DNA of 64,000 nt, from assembly GCA_010672585.1 (NCBI GenBank), contig JAAHGF010000021.1, positions 87,470-151,469 of the forward strand. Direction: 5' to 3'. Source of the DNA: Okeania sp. SIO1I7. Lineage in GTDB: Bacteria > Cyanobacteriota > Cyanobacteriia > Cyanobacteriales > Microcoleaceae. The position numbers were made by a program, and so were the translations under genes. Positions 1 to 9,571 of the stretch are shown one piece after another (position 1 is the first letter of the stretch; each line of letters starts with the position of its first letter). Below the pieces are notes generated by a model. The model was not told where the DNA came from. It saw only the letters and a program-made list of their open reading frames with translations, and did not search any database.

Positions 1-1153
1 TTTCTGATGTTGATTTTTGAACATTTCCTGGCTCATCTAATAATTTGCTTTTATATTGATTATATTCCTTACGTCCCAACTCTAATATATTACGAGGTAG
101 AGTTTTACCTCTAGGAAACTTTTCTGCTAATATTTCTGTTGACAAAGGAAATATAGGTGATTTAGGCTGGGGTTTAGCCAGAGAATGCAAAGGACTCAAA
201 CGAGCTGCTAATAAACATTCTCCTTGCGCTAAAGTAATCGGCTTTAAATGAAAATATCCAGCATTTACTCTAGCTTTATCTGCAGGTTGAATCAATTCAG
301 AATTTTGTTTCCAGGTACTCGTAATAATACTAATAATTATCAGAAAATTTTGTGGATAATGAGTATGAATACTAGAATTAATATTAAATAAAGCTTGCAA
401 ATCCAAAGAACCATTTAATAACCGAGGAATATTATCCAGATTATCAAAACATAAAACAATAGGTTGAGATGCAGCCGAAATAATACCCAAGTTAGTCATG
501 ATTTTCTGAGCAGAATCTTCAGAATCTATACTATTTTTAATCCCCAAATATTTTAAATCATCTTCGTCCAAATCATCCCCCCGTAACCACTCACAGGCAA
601 TGGATATGTAACTTGGATTTAATAGATGATAAAGAGCGCTGAAAAAATCATTAGGATTATAAATGTCAGAAGAATAAATACCTTTGAGATTTCTAATAAA
701 TACTCTTCTTTCACCAATAATTTTTTTTAGTAAACTACCATTCTGGAAAGCCAATAGACCCTTTAACCATAGTAACAACTGAGAATCTGTTTGACCCTCC
801 GGAGTTTTCATCAGAGAATCTACTGTTTGACGCAAAATATGACGCCAAATGTAATCACTATCAGGCCAGGGATCGATATAGACAAAAAAGGCTTTTGTGT
901 TGAATAATTTTTTGATTCTCCCCAAAAGATAACTTTTACCAGAACCAGAGTCACCAGTCAGTATCAATGTTCTGGGACGATGTTCCTGGGCAACCTGTTC
1001 TAGCACTGTTTCTATATCAGAGATAATATTTTGATGGATAGAATCAACATTTAGGGTCGGATTTTGTTGCTCCTGCCAAAAATTAATAGTATAAAGACTT
1101 ACTGGGTCAAAAGGATTAACTTCTCTTTGAATAATCCGATCTATAGATGCCAT
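1..1153 (-). CDS. AAA-type P-loop ATPase, C-terminus outside window
   Basis: The frame is open from an ATG at 1153 to the left edge (384 codons visible), so the C-terminal part is missing. A Walker A motif GDSGSGKS lies at about residues 67-74, and a Walker B-like strand (IVLCFDNLDN) at about residue 233. The layout resembles KAP/STAND-like or AAA_16-like ATPases that hydrolyse ATP to drive conformational changes in regulatory or defence assemblies, but no family can be named from sequence alone. It is downstream of, and on the same strand as, the 1460-2281 gene, with a 306-bp repeat-bearing gap. The two may be co-expressed (inference). Confidence 0.75.
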   Translation of the reverse strand, partial: MASIDRIIQREVNPFDPVSLYTINFWQEQQNPTLNVDSIHQNIISDIETVLEQVAQEHRPRTLILTGDSGSGKSYLLGRIKKLFNTKAFFVYIDPWPDSDYIWRHILRQTVDSLMKTPEGQTDSQLLLWLKGLLAFQNGSLLKKIIGERRVFIRNLKGIYSSDIYNPNDFFSALYHLLNPSYISIACEWLRGDDLDEDDLKYLGIKNSIDSEDSAQKIMTNLGIISAASQPIVLCFDNLDNIPRLLNGSLDLQALFNINSSIHTHYPQNFLIIISIITSTWKQNSELIQPADKARVNAGYFHLKPITLAQGECLLAARLSPLHSLAKPQPKSPIFPLSTEILAEKFPRGKTLPRNILELGRKEYNQYKSKLLDEPGNVQKSTSE

Positions 1154-1264
1154 ACTATAAACTGATAATATTTTTTGGATTGGTTAGAGAATTACGATAA
1201 CAGATATAGGAAAATTGGTGTTGCTGAAGCGCGTGTATGATATTAATCTTAATTATTTAGGAGT

Positions 1265-1320
1265 CAACCCACCCCTAACCAAACCCCTAACCCCTCCCAG
1301 GAGGGGAGCTAGGAGGGGGA
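1265..1320. repeat. C/G-rich palindromic repeat (CCCACCCC...AGGAGGGG)
   Basis: An imperfect palindrome of the form AACCCACCCC...CCCTCCCAGGAGGGGA. Related copies occur near 41540-41585, 42193-42232, 48276-48300 and 54941-54970. Here it fills the gap between the winged-helix-like gene and the ATPase gene. The rest of 1154-1459 contains CAGGA(G/C)TC simple repeats and no gene. Confidence 0.6.
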
Positions 1321-1459
1321 CTCAGGACTCAGGAGGGAAGAAAAAAGAAGAAAGAGTAGTAGAAGGAGAAAGTTTTTTGTTCGCGCTCTTATCCGCAATT
1401 CGTAGCTCCCCCGGAGGGGACACAGGACATCATACCTCAAATCACCAACGCCGGAAAAT

Positions 1460-2281
1460 TTAGTAGGGAATGATAAAAAATAAACTGCCACCAATATCTT
1501 GAGGTATAGCTGCTTCAAATTCTTCTGGAGTGTAGGAGCTGACTTCTTGTAAGGAACTTAATTCTATTTGGTCACTTTTTTCTAGACGGTAAAGTGCTAG
1601 ATTTAGTTCTTCTCTAGATAAAGGAGGTTGTAACTTGTGTCGCAGATGAAAAATGGGTAGATAGTTATTTGTACCTAGATTTTGGTCTAAATCTCGAATC
1701 ACAGCTAAAACCTCAGAGTCAGTAGGTTTGTCAAGCATTTGGGAAAACTGCTGTTTTTCTTGCTTAGGGAAGTAAAGGGAACAGTTGGTACGCATTAAAT
1801 CAAGATAGTCGCTCAACATTTTTAAGGATATCTCTTTTGCAGTGCTGCGAGAAGAATATTCTTGGCACAAAAATTGCTTTCCTTTTTCTGTCAACCAGAC
1901 ATCCTTGATTTTTTGATCGATAACTTTAATCAAACCTTGCTCTAGTAAGTCTGTGATAACAGCATTCCTATAGCTAGTATCAATACCAGTCTCCGCTGGA
2001 GAAATAGCACCCTTAGCAGTAGCTTTCAGCACTTTCAATTCTTCAGTGGTGAGTGAGTTAACAGCTTTTTTATGATTGAGGAGTGATTTTCCTTGAGGTG
2101 TTATATTAATTTTTGTAACTTCTCTAGTAAATTTTACCAACCCTTGATCGCCAAGTCTGGAACAAATTTCATTTTTCTCAGAGACCTTTATTTCAGACTC
2201 TAGTTGAATTTTAGCAAAAGATACTTGATAATTTTGATAGCTAAGTAATTTTAAAAGAAATTTTAAATCTTTAACATTCAT
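1460..2281 (-). CDS. hypothetical protein with repeated winged-helix-like segments
   Basis: 273 residues, starting ATG at 2281. I do not recognise a named family. Three stretches look like winged helix-turn-helix units: residues 1-70 (ending in a strand-like VTKINITPQGKSLL), 74-140 (ending DVWLTEKGKQFL, a classic wing) and about 190-273. No enzyme motif or membrane segment is visible. It precedes the P-loop ATPase on the same strand, so a DNA-binding partner of that ATPase is a reasonable inference, not a demonstrated one. Confidence 0.6.
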   Translation of the reverse strand: MNVKDLKFLLKLLSYQNYQVSFAKIQLESEIKVSEKNEICSRLGDQGLVKFTREVTKINITPQGKSLLNHKKAVNSLTTEELKVLKATAKGAISPAETGIDTSYRNAVITDLLEQGLIKVIDQKIKDVWLTEKGKQFLCQEYSSRSTAKEISLKMLSDYLDLMRTNCSLYFPKQEKQQFSQMLDKPTDSEVLAVIRDLDQNLGTNNYLPIFHLRHKLQPPLSREELNLALYRLEKSDQIELSSLQEVSSYTPEEFEAAIPQDIGGSLFFIIPY

Positions 2282-3039
2282 GCGATCGTCTGTTCCTCAC
2301 TTGCAAAAATCAGCCAATTAATATTATTATTAATCAGATAGGTACCCCCTTGACTATTTTGCGCAAAAAAGTTAAAAAATAACTTCAGACACTTGAATGG
2401 AGTTACGCGATCGCTCTGTGACATGGCCAGAAAATATACTGCCATCAGTTAATTCAGTTCAGAGAAATTTAAGCCGATCGCCATTCCTACAGTCCTAAGT
2501 GGGTAATACCTAGTCAAATTGTAGTAGTAAAGTGATAACTACAATAAAAGGTAGTAAGTGTTTACTGAGTTCATAGCAAAAAATCAATTGCTACTAAGAT
2601 CATAATTATTTGTCTTCCATAGTAAATGAAAGTATGCTAAAGTAACTTTGTGAAAGTAAAATCTGGGTAAGAAAAAAAATACACTAAGGCATAGTAAAAA
2701 CCAACAAGTTAAAAAAGTAATGTTGGAGATCATACTTACTTATAGCTGTATGAATTTCTAGCCTAAGAATTAATTATAATTTCCCAGATTATGCAATAAT
2801 CATAAATCCTGTTTAGCAGCACTAAGCAGTTTGCGAACTCCCACCACCTAATCCTATTTTATCAAACTGTGATGAAATTATGATTTTTCCAATAGCTGTA
2901 ATAGCTGAAAATCTTGCTTGAATTTCTCAAAAGTGATAAAGAGGAGTCACAAAGAAAATGTCACCGGGAGAATGCTATCTAGGCAGTATTAGCCTAAAAC
3001 CTTTATTTGATTTTAGGAACCAAGGAAAGTTGAAAGCAA
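2282..3039. promoter_or_regulatory. divergent intergenic region with two small palindromes
   Basis: A 758-bp AT-rich spacer separates the two divergent genes. It holds two adjacent inverted repeats: GTAGT...ACTAC (2524-2528/2538-2542) and AGTAA...TTACT (2553-2557/2562-2566), plus a HIP1 octamer near 2407. These are candidate operator sites for the wing-helix-like or ParB-like neighbour. No gene was found here; a short frame at 2958 overlaps the true downstream start and looks spurious. Confidence 0.35.
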
Positions 3040-4164
3040 ATGGTTTCATCAACGAAGCGAAAAAATCGACAAGAAGATTTACCAGTACAACCAGTAAGTT
3101 TGGAATTGACTCCCATATCCAAAATTACTGTACCAGACTCTCAGATGAGAGATATTCCTGCTGAAAGACATGAAGCTTTAGTTAAGAGTCTTTCTGAACA
3201 AGGCAGTAACTTAATCCCATTAATTGTCAGATTGACAGATAATGACGATTCCGAGCAGCAGTACGAAATTGTTCGTGGTGCTGATTGGTATCAAGTTGCA
3301 AAAGAAGCTGAAATCAAGGAACTATGGGCCTGGATTTATGAAATGACAGATGAACAAGCAAAGATAGCTGTAGCAGAGATAGAGCAGTTAACTCAACCAC
3401 CTGTTATAGAAACACCAAGCTTTGAGCATCTAATGCAAAAACTTGAGGTATCATTCGATAAAAAAGTAGATTCTCTCACCAAAAAAATCGATCAATCTAT
3501 CAAGAAAAATGAGGAGGTACTCAAAAAACAAGTAAAATCTTTGCAAGATCGAGGGACGGATGCTGTTCAAATTGAACAGCTCAAAAATTTGATTACAAAT
3601 CTAGAAAATTCAGTTAACGATAAGGTAGAAAAATTGGCAAGAAAAATTACAAGTTCAACAACAAAAAAAACAACATCTAATTCTTTATCAGGAGTAAATG
3701 TGGACTTATTATCAAAACAACTTGACGATCTCGATAAACAAATAGAGAAAAAACTGGAAGGGATTGTCAAAACAATTAATCAGTTCTCCCAGTCAGTTCA
3801 AGATATTGAAGATGACTTAAAAACTCAAGTATCAGCTGTTCGGCGTCAATTACAGACAATACCAGAAGTTGATACTACCGAAGAAGTTCCAGCTAAAGCT
3901 GAGACAACACGCAAGACAACAACCAAGAGTAAACCAAGTTCTACATCATCAAGGTCTAAGGCCAGTACAACAAAAACTACTACTAGAAAGACTAAAGCTC
4001 AAGCAGCTCCTGTAGAGCCAGAAGTGCCCATTGATGATTATGATACTAAATCACTCAGACAACTGAAAAAAATTGCCCAAGAACGGAAACTTCGTGGCTA
4101 TGCGCGCATGAAACGTCCTGAAATTCTCAAAGCTCTTCGAGAAGCTGACGCTGCTGCTAGTTAG
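3040..4164 (+). CDS. ParB-like N-domain protein with long coiled coil and Rho_N/SAP-like C-terminus
   Basis: 374 residues. The start ATG at 3040 is preceded by a good AAGGAAAG ribosome site. Residues 20-115 resemble the ParB/Srx N-terminal fold (PISKITVPDSQMRD..., then YEIVRGADWYQVAKEA). Residues 125-275 are charged coiled coil, 285-330 a Thr/Ser/Lys-rich linker, and 332-374 (KSLRQLKKIAQERKLRGYAR) resembles the Rho N-terminal/SAP helix-extended-loop-helix that binds nucleic acid. The HTH and dimerisation domains of chromosomal ParB are not evident, so it is not an ordinary partition protein. It is divergent from the ATPase/winged-helix pair. Likely a nucleic-acid-associated protein of unknown role. 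Confidence 0.7.
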   Translation: MVSSTKRKNRQEDLPVQPVSLELTPISKITVPDSQMRDIPAERHEALVKSLSEQGSNLIPLIVRLTDNDDSEQQYEIVRGADWYQVAKEAEIKELWAWIYEMTDEQAKIAVAEIEQLTQPPVIETPSFEHLMQKLEVSFDKKVDSLTKKIDQSIKKNEEVLKKQVKSLQDRGTDAVQIEQLKNLITNLENSVNDKVEKLARKITSSTTKKTTSNSLSGVNVDLLSKQLDDLDKQIEKKLEGIVKTINQFSQSVQDIEDDLKTQVSAVRRQLQTIPEVDTTEEVPAKAETTRKTTTKSKPSSTSSRSKASTTKTTTRKTKAQAAPVEPEVPIDDYDTKSLRQLKKIAQERKLRGYARMKRPEILKALREADAAAS

Positions 4165-4191
4165 AATGAGTGTAATCTGAATTTCACTAGC

Positions 4192-4465
4192 CAAAATTGT
4201 TCAAATTGTGGTCAAGCTCTTAAGAAGTCATTATCACTTAGAACCCACAAATGTCCGCATTGTGGCTATATTGCTGACGCGAGACCACAATGCAGCAAGG
4301 AACATTTTGGCTAAAGGTTTAGAGATGTTAGGAGCAATAGTAAACAGTACCAAGGGGCACGCCTCTTACAGAGGAGCTGCGCTAACGGAACCTGGGGGAA
4401 ACCTGTTTGCGGAGCATTCTGAAGGAAAAGCTACGGGAGAGTCCGACCTCTGGAGAGCGCGATAG
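4192..4465 (+). pseudogene. tnpB (IS200/IS605 OrfB) C-terminal remnant
   Basis: Only the zinc-ribbon end of a TnpB survives. One frame gives QNCSNCGQALKKS...HKCPHCGYIAD. After a frameshift near 4275 the other frame continues RDHNAARNILAKGLEML, the final RuvC Asp/Asn motif and tail. The N-terminal three quarters are missing. It starts 27 bases after the ParB-like stop codon. The GC-rich 3' tail includes a CGGAGCATTC hairpin module that is also dispersed elsewhere in the window. Confidence 0.8.
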
Positions 4466-4835
4466 CAATATGGCTAGTTTAAGTTGTCTCTGTGAGCGTA
4501 GAATCATCAATGATGAGAATCCCCCATCATAATCTCTAATTTGATGCCGGGAGTATGTCAATCCTCCTAAATACTTAACCAATCTATAACTGTTTAACCG
4601 GATTTGATATTATGTCCTACTCCCTTCCCGCTAGAAGATTACCTAACCAAATTTGGCTATAAACTATATGCTGCAAGGATTTACTGATTAGAACTTTGCA
4701 CCGGGAAGGGAGTAACTGGACTTGGGCAAAAAAAATGGCCTGTATGATTACTAAGCCAATATGGAGTAATCATCATCTTCTAGGAAGATTGATCGAGTGG
4801 CGATCGCTAAAAAATTATCCCTAGTTATTTCCAAC
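4466..4835. other. gene-free spacer
   Basis: 370 bases between the tnpB remnant and the GT2 gene. I see no supported gene or strong structure apart from one HIP1 octamer near 4801. Confidence 0.4.
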
Positions 4836-5825
4836 TTAAGTAGTTGCTTTTCTAACTCGATCAGCATAGTCTTGAGGACGAATTTTCCTAAAACTTTGCA
4901 AAGCAAATTGTCGTAAATTTAGGGGTAGGTAAGATAATACTAAAGCAAATTTAGTCTTGAATGAAGTTCCTAGTATTTGGCTTGATTCTTGTAATAATTT
5001 TCTCCCTTTAACACTTTCACCCTTTTCAATTAATCTAATTCCTAGATTCTGTTTCGTATCTGCTAACCTAAATAAACGTAATTTTTCCAATTTCTGGTCG
5101 TCAAATTTATAACTATTAATACAGAAAGTTTTAGCAGATAAAAAGTGAATATCTTGTTTTAAACTGGTTTGACGATTATGAAAACGATATTCCATGAGAT
5201 ATTCTGGAATAAAATATCCCACTTTTCCGATTACTGCTAATCTGACCAACAAATCAAAGTCTTCACATCCATCTGCTTCAGGCCGCATATAATCAACTTC
5301 TTGTAGACAAGAGCGACGAAACAAAGTTGAACCCACCTGCAAACTTTGGTATTGAAATGTTTCTTTAAGCAGGTTAGGGATAATTCCTTGCTCCAACTTA
5401 TCCTTTCCCCACTTAGCTGCATTCTCTTTCGTGGCAACTTCCTCCCGTTCACTTTTTTCATTAATAACCCAATGACTTGTACAGACAAAATCTACATTTT
5501 GCATCTCATCTAATACTGCCACAGTTTTCTCTAAAAATTCTGGAGTCAAGGCATCATCATCATCAAATTTGATGAAATAATCCCCCGTAGCAGCATCAAA
5601 ACCAGAACGCATATTTTTACTACGTCCAATATTTTGAGGATGCTGAATATAGTGAATTCTGGAGTCATTCCACTGACTAACTACTTCAGCAGTATTATCT
5701 TTTGAACCATCATCAGTTATGATTAATTCAAAATCATTGTAAGTTTGATTCAAAACACTATTTACTGCATAAGGCAGCAAATTTGCTCGGTTATAAGTGG
5801 GAATGCAAATACTAACTTTTGTCAT
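4836..5825 (-). CDS. GT2-family glycosyltransferase
   Basis: 329 residues from ATG at 5825. The N-terminus VSICIPTYNRANLLPYAVNS is the classic GT-A nucleotide-sugar binding start, followed by DDGSKDNT (about 38-45) and an acidic DXD-type cluster KFDDDD (about 86-91) that would chelate the metal and donor diphosphate. The usual acceptor-side acidic motif (GCEDFDLLVRLA) is near residue 192. It is a soluble, cytoplasmic inverting transferase that would build a surface polysaccharide or glycoconjugate. It lies 90 bp downstream of the sulfotransferase on the same strand, which suggests one glycan operon. Sugar specificity cannot be told. Confidence 0.9.
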   Translation of the reverse strand: MTKVSICIPTYNRANLLPYAVNSVLNQTYNDFELIITDDGSKDNTAEVVSQWNDSRIHYIQHPQNIGRSKNMRSGFDAATGDYFIKFDDDDALTPEFLEKTVAVLDEMQNVDFVCTSHWVINEKSEREEVATKENAAKWGKDKLEQGIIPNLLKETFQYQSLQVGSTLFRRSCLQEVDYMRPEADGCEDFDLLVRLAVIGKVGYFIPEYLMEYRFHNRQTSLKQDIHFLSAKTFCINSYKFDDQKLEKLRLFRLADTKQNLGIRLIEKGESVKGRKLLQESSQILGTSFKTKFALVLSYLPLNLRQFALQSFRKIRPQDYADRVRKATT

Positions 5826-5915
5826 AAGGAATTACATAATTTATGTGATAGTTTTAATAGATAATTAACCCGATTTTGAATGATAAATAATGGTTAATTT
5901 ATTACTGATTATTTC

Positions 5916-6842
5916 TTAATTAATTAAAGATTCTGTGCCGGGAATATGACCAAATATTCGCTCTGAATATTTCAATATTTTCTGATTATTAAATAGCTCT
6001 CTATATCTAGGATTATCGGCTACTTTTTGCCATCGGTTTAAGACATCCATTGATGTTGCTTTGCCATCAAATTCTTTTCCTTCAAATGAACTGCCTCCAC
6101 CTTGACCCGCAACCTTATTAATGCCTACATCAGAAAATTCCATTTGCAGTTTATCAGCAATATTGCGCCGATATTCAACATCAGTAAACCATTGATTATA
6201 GTTTATACAAATTTTGTTTTGTTTGAGATAATTTGTTTCTCCTAAATACTCTTTTGCATAATTAATCCACAAATCAGCAACTGTTTTATTAGGATTTCTT
6301 ACTGATAAAAAATTATTTCCGTAACTGCTTTCTCCTAAATATAAATTATTTTTTTCTTTCTGTAATCTATTCTTTAATCTACTTGCAAATAAGTTAAAAG
6401 GATCTCTAAGAATAAGTACTTCATATCTAGTACCACTTTTGCCAAAATATAAGTCATGCTTGCTCTCAAATATCCAGTTTGTAATCTCTTGCAAAGTATA
6501 ATCCTCATAACTGCGAATCAAGCAATCTTTTTTGACAAATGGATAGTTTTCTCTGAGATTTTCATACTTTTGGCGTAAGGCATTTATGTTAACTTTTAAA
6601 TCGTTCCAAAATTCTATCTTACCTGTTTGCTGACCTTTAATCCAGTTAATAATTGCATGATTCCCAGTGCGCCTCATGCCTACTACTCGAATTTCCTTCT
6701 GATTAACTATTTCTGATAGTATATCTTGCTGAGTAACTATGATGATGAAATCTTTAAGATTATCTTTGAAAAAACGCTGACCTTGATGGAATACTTTGTT
6801 TGGGGATTTTAATGCTTTAACTATCAGTGATTTTTGTACCAT
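5916..6842 (-). CDS. sulfotransferase-like protein (intact copy)
   Basis: 308 residues, ATG at 6842. Residues 53-69 (VVGMRRTGNHAIINWI) match the 5'-phosphosulfate P-loop-like site of PAPS-dependent sulfotransferases. Residues 143-156 (LILRDPFNLFASRL) match the 3'-phosphate-binding RDPxxxxxS motif. It would move sulfate from PAPS to a glycan hydroxyl; the acceptor is unknown. A frameshifted paralogue lies directly upstream, and the last ~290 bp of the two are almost identical while the rest has diverged. It is probably co-transcribed with the downstream GT2 gene. Confidence 0.8.
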   Translation of the reverse strand: MVQKSLIVKALKSPNKVFHQGQRFFKDNLKDFIIIVTQQDILSEIVNQKEIRVVGMRRTGNHAIINWIKGQQTGKIEFWNDLKVNINALRQKYENLRENYPFVKKDCLIRSYEDYTLQEITNWIFESKHDLYFGKSGTRYEVLILRDPFNLFASRLKNRLQKEKNNLYLGESSYGNNFLSVRNPNKTVADLWINYAKEYLGETNYLKQNKICINYNQWFTDVEYRRNIADKLQMEFSDVGINKVAGQGGGSSFEGKEFDGKATSMDVLNRWQKVADNPRYRELFNNQKILKYSERIFGHIPGTESLIN

Positions 6843-6875
6843 AATATCTATATCCTAAGATTAAAATATCAACTT

Positions 6876-7175
6876 TATAGCAGAAGGAAGAAGGAAGAAG
6901 GAAGAAGGAAAAATATTACGTTGTCTTAGTTTTAAGCTTTTTACCGAATAATTAGGTTTAAAGCCTCTCCTTTAAAGGAGAAACCAGCGGTCGAGGGATG
7001 GCGATCTTCGGAGCGGCTCTGATAAGAGCGGTCTCCTCGCAGGCCTCCAATCGACCAAGATCAGAAAAAATTTTCCTTTGAGCCAATCCTCTTCTTTTCA
7101 AGGAAAGGTAATTGTTAATTATTAATTGTTAATTATTAATTATTAATTGTCCTAGCCTTTCCTTCCACTGCTATA
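6876..7175. mobile_element. miniature element (TATAGCAG...CTGCTATA) carrying nested repeats
   Basis: The ends TATAGCAGAAGGAAG and CCTTCCACTGCTATA form imperfect terminal inverted repeats. Short related copies with the same interior are at 24333-24436 and 58493-58607. In this copy the middle is occupied by another composite repeat (6950-7150: ...AAGCCTCTCC..., a CGATC hairpin block and TAATTAT heptamers), so a later insertion has lengthened it to 300 bp. Confidence 0.6.
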
Positions 7176-7179
7176 TTAC

Positions 7180-8113
7180 TTAATTAATTAAAGATTCCGT
7201 ACCGGGAATATGACCAAATATTCGCTCTGAATATTTCAATATTTCCTGATTAAAAAACTGCTTGTATTGAGGATTATCGGCTACTTTTTTCCATCGGTTT
7301 AAGACATCCATTGATGTTGCTTTGCCATCAAATTCTTTTCCTTCAAATGAACTTCCTCCACCTTGACCCGCAACCTTATTAATGCCTACATCAGAAAATT
7401 CCATTTGCAGTTTATCAGCAATATTGCGCCGATATTCAACATCAGTAAACCATTGATTATAATTTACACAAACTTTGTTGTGCTTGAGATAGTTTGTTTC
7501 TCCTAAATATTCTTTGGCATAGTCAATCCATAAATCAATCATGGTTTTATTCGGAGAATTTACTGATAAAAAATGTGCTGCCTTAGAAGATATCTTTAGT
7601 CTACTTGCAAACAGATTAAAAGGGTCTCTAATAATAAGTAAATCGTACCTAGTAGCACTTTTTCCTAAGTATAGGTCGTGGTTACGTTCAAATTTATCAC
7701 TTGCTATCTGCTCCAGGGAAAAATATTCATAGCTGTAAATCAAACAATCTCTTTATAATAAAATTTCCCTTAGCTTGTTGGCGGTTATTTTCTATTGCCC
7801 ATTTATGTTCTGGAAATTTATCTCGTAGATTTTCATACTTGTACCGATAGGGGTTTTGATTGGCTAACACATTATTAATAAATCCCACTTCACCATTATG
7901 CTGACTTTTAACCCAGTTAATAATGGCATGATTCCCACTACGTTTCATACCTGCCACTCGAATTTCCTTTTGATTAACTATTTCTGAAAGTTTGTGTTGT
8001 TGGGTAATAATTCTGATAAAATCTTCAACATTATGTGCTACAAAACGTTTACCTTTCTTCAAGGCTAGATTTGGTTTTTTTAATGCTTTAACTATATTTG
8101 ACTTTTCCACCAT
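7180..8113 (-). pseudogene. frameshifted sulfotransferase paralogue
   Basis: Two overlapping frames together encode a second copy of the neighbouring sulfotransferase. The first (start ATG 8113) carries IRVAGMKRSGNHAIINWV, the PAPS 5'-phosphate loop. It breaks near 7755, where the intact paralogue reads KKDCLIRSYE and this copy shifts frame. The remaining part, to the stop at 7180, carries LLIIRDPFNLFASRL. A single-base indel in an A/T-rich run explains the break, so a sequencing error is possible. The 167-bp block 7292-7458 differs from 6033-6199 at about one position, far closer than the flanking gene parts, as expected from gene conversion. Confidence 0.8.
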
Positions 8114-8362
8114 AAAATCTATTTGTAAAATTAAAATATTCAGAATCTAACTAAAATTAATAATATAGCAATTTCCAAAAAGCGCGAGGTACAAAATTCC
8201 TTGGTTTAAGGGAGTAGGGAGTCGTAATTCTCCTTCCGTAGGAATCGATCAATAAGAAAAACAACTGTACCTCATTAGTTTGGAAAACGCTATATAATAT
8301 TGCCATTAAATATAATAAATTACCTGTATATAGAAAAAAATCTAGAGGAACTTACCAACTGT

Positions 8363-9571
8363 ATGCAAATCCTAATGCTTTCCTCCACCTTTCCTTATCC
8401 TCCCAGCAGAGGTGGTACTCAAGTTAGAACTTTTAATCTACTCAAATATTTGAGTCAAAAACATTCTGTTACTTTGGTAACACAACGGTCTCCAGATGTC
8501 AATAATTTAGAAATAGATTCATTGCGTTCTTATGTGGAAGAGTTGGCCGTATTTCCGCGCCCCCAAGAACCAAATCAGGGAACATTAGTAAAACTAAGAC
8601 GTTTTAGTAATTTTTTGATTGAAGGTACTCCACCAAGTGTTCTTTCGATATATTCGCCAGCAATGCAAAATTGGGTGGATGAGTTTGTGGCAGCAGGTAA
8701 ATGTGAGGCCATTACTTGCGAACATTGTGTTAATGAAATTTATATTCGCCCTCAATGGCAACAACAACTAAAAACTCTAGTTAATGTCCATAGTTCGGTT
8801 TATGGTACTTGTAGGCAACAGTTAGAAACTGGTACAGCAGAAAAACCATTGCGAGATAGACTGAATCTTCCCTTATTGCTTCGTTATGAAAAGCGCTACT
8901 GTTCAAAATTTTCCTGTATAGTCGCAACAACTGAGGAAGATGGGAAACAACTGCAAGAGTTTAACCCCAATAGTCAAATATCGGTCATTCCTAATGGGGT
9001 AGATTTTACTCAGTTTCCTTATCGAAGTAACGACCCAGGGGGACATCAATTAATTTTTGTGGGAGCTATGGATAATTTTCCTAATATTGATGCGGTTCGC
9101 TTTCTGACTTTGGAAATATTACCCAAGGTACAAGAGCTTTATCCTGATACAACTTTAGCTCTGGTAGGAGCAAGACCAGTACCAGAAGTGCAGGAACTTT
9201 CAGCTCACCCAGGAGTAACAGTTACAGGTCGCGTACCTTCAATGGCAGAATATTTGCATCAAGCGACAGTTTGTGTGATTCCAATGCGTACTGGTTTTGG
9301 AATTAAAAATAAAACTTTAGAAGCAATGGCAGCAGGTACACCTGTTGTGGCCAGTGACCGTGGTTTGGAAGGTCTAGCAGTTGATGGTGCAAATACACCA
9401 CTCAGAGCATTAAGAGCAAATCAAATAGCAGAATATGTAGAGGCCATTAGTCGGTTATTTGAGGATGGGCAATTAAGACAAACGTTGTCAGAAAATGGGC
9501 GATCGCTCATAGAAACGGAGTATACTTGGGAAGTTCAAGGTCAGCGCTATGAGCAGGTATTGCTAGGATGA
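8363..9571 (+). CDS. GT4-family glycosyltransferase (GT-B fold)
   Basis: I chose ATG 8363 because MQILMLSSTFPYPPSRGGTQ is the usual N-terminus of this family; the frame is open upstream to 8300 but that extension looks unlike it. About 402 residues. The N-domain starts with a glycine-rich PPSRGGTQVR loop. The C-domain has QLIFVGAMDNFPNIDAV, VTGRVPSMAEYLHQA and GFGIKNKTLEAMAAGTPVV, containing the E-x7-E-like donor-sugar site. It resembles exopolysaccharide-associated sugar transferases of the Stp1 type. Its stop overlaps the start of the next gene (ATGATG), so the two are translationally coupled. It is divergent from the sulfotransferase cluster. Confidence 0.88.
   Translation: MQILMLSSTFPYPPSRGGTQVRTFNLLKYLSQKHSVTLVTQRSPDVNNLEIDSLRSYVEELAVFPRPQEPNQGTLVKLRRFSNFLIEGTPPSVLSIYSPAMQNWVDEFVAAGKCEAITCEHCVNEIYIRPQWQQQLKTLVNVHSSVYGTCRQQLETGTAEKPLRDRLNLPLLLRYEKRYCSKFSCIVATTEEDGKQLQEFNPNSQISVIPNGVDFTQFPYRSNDPGGHQLIFVGAMDNFPNIDAVRFLTLEILPKVQELYPDTTLALVGARPVPEVQELSAHPGVTVTGRVPSMAEYLHQATVCVIPMRTGFGIKNKTLEAMAAGTPVVASDRGLEGLAVDGANTPLRALRANQIAEYVEAISRLFEDGQLRQTLSENGRSLIETEYTWEVQGQRYEQVLLG

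Noticed and set aside
2958..3164. 68-residue protein
   Set aside because: Overlaps the well-supported ParB-like start in another frame, with no family features.
4208..4465. Separate small gene
   Set aside because: It is the frameshifted C-terminal end of a tnpB remnant.
8300..8362. Longer N-terminus of the GT4 glycosyltransferase
   Set aside because: The 21 extra codons (MPLNIINYLYIEKN...) are unlike the family, whose N-terminal strand begins at MQILMLSS.
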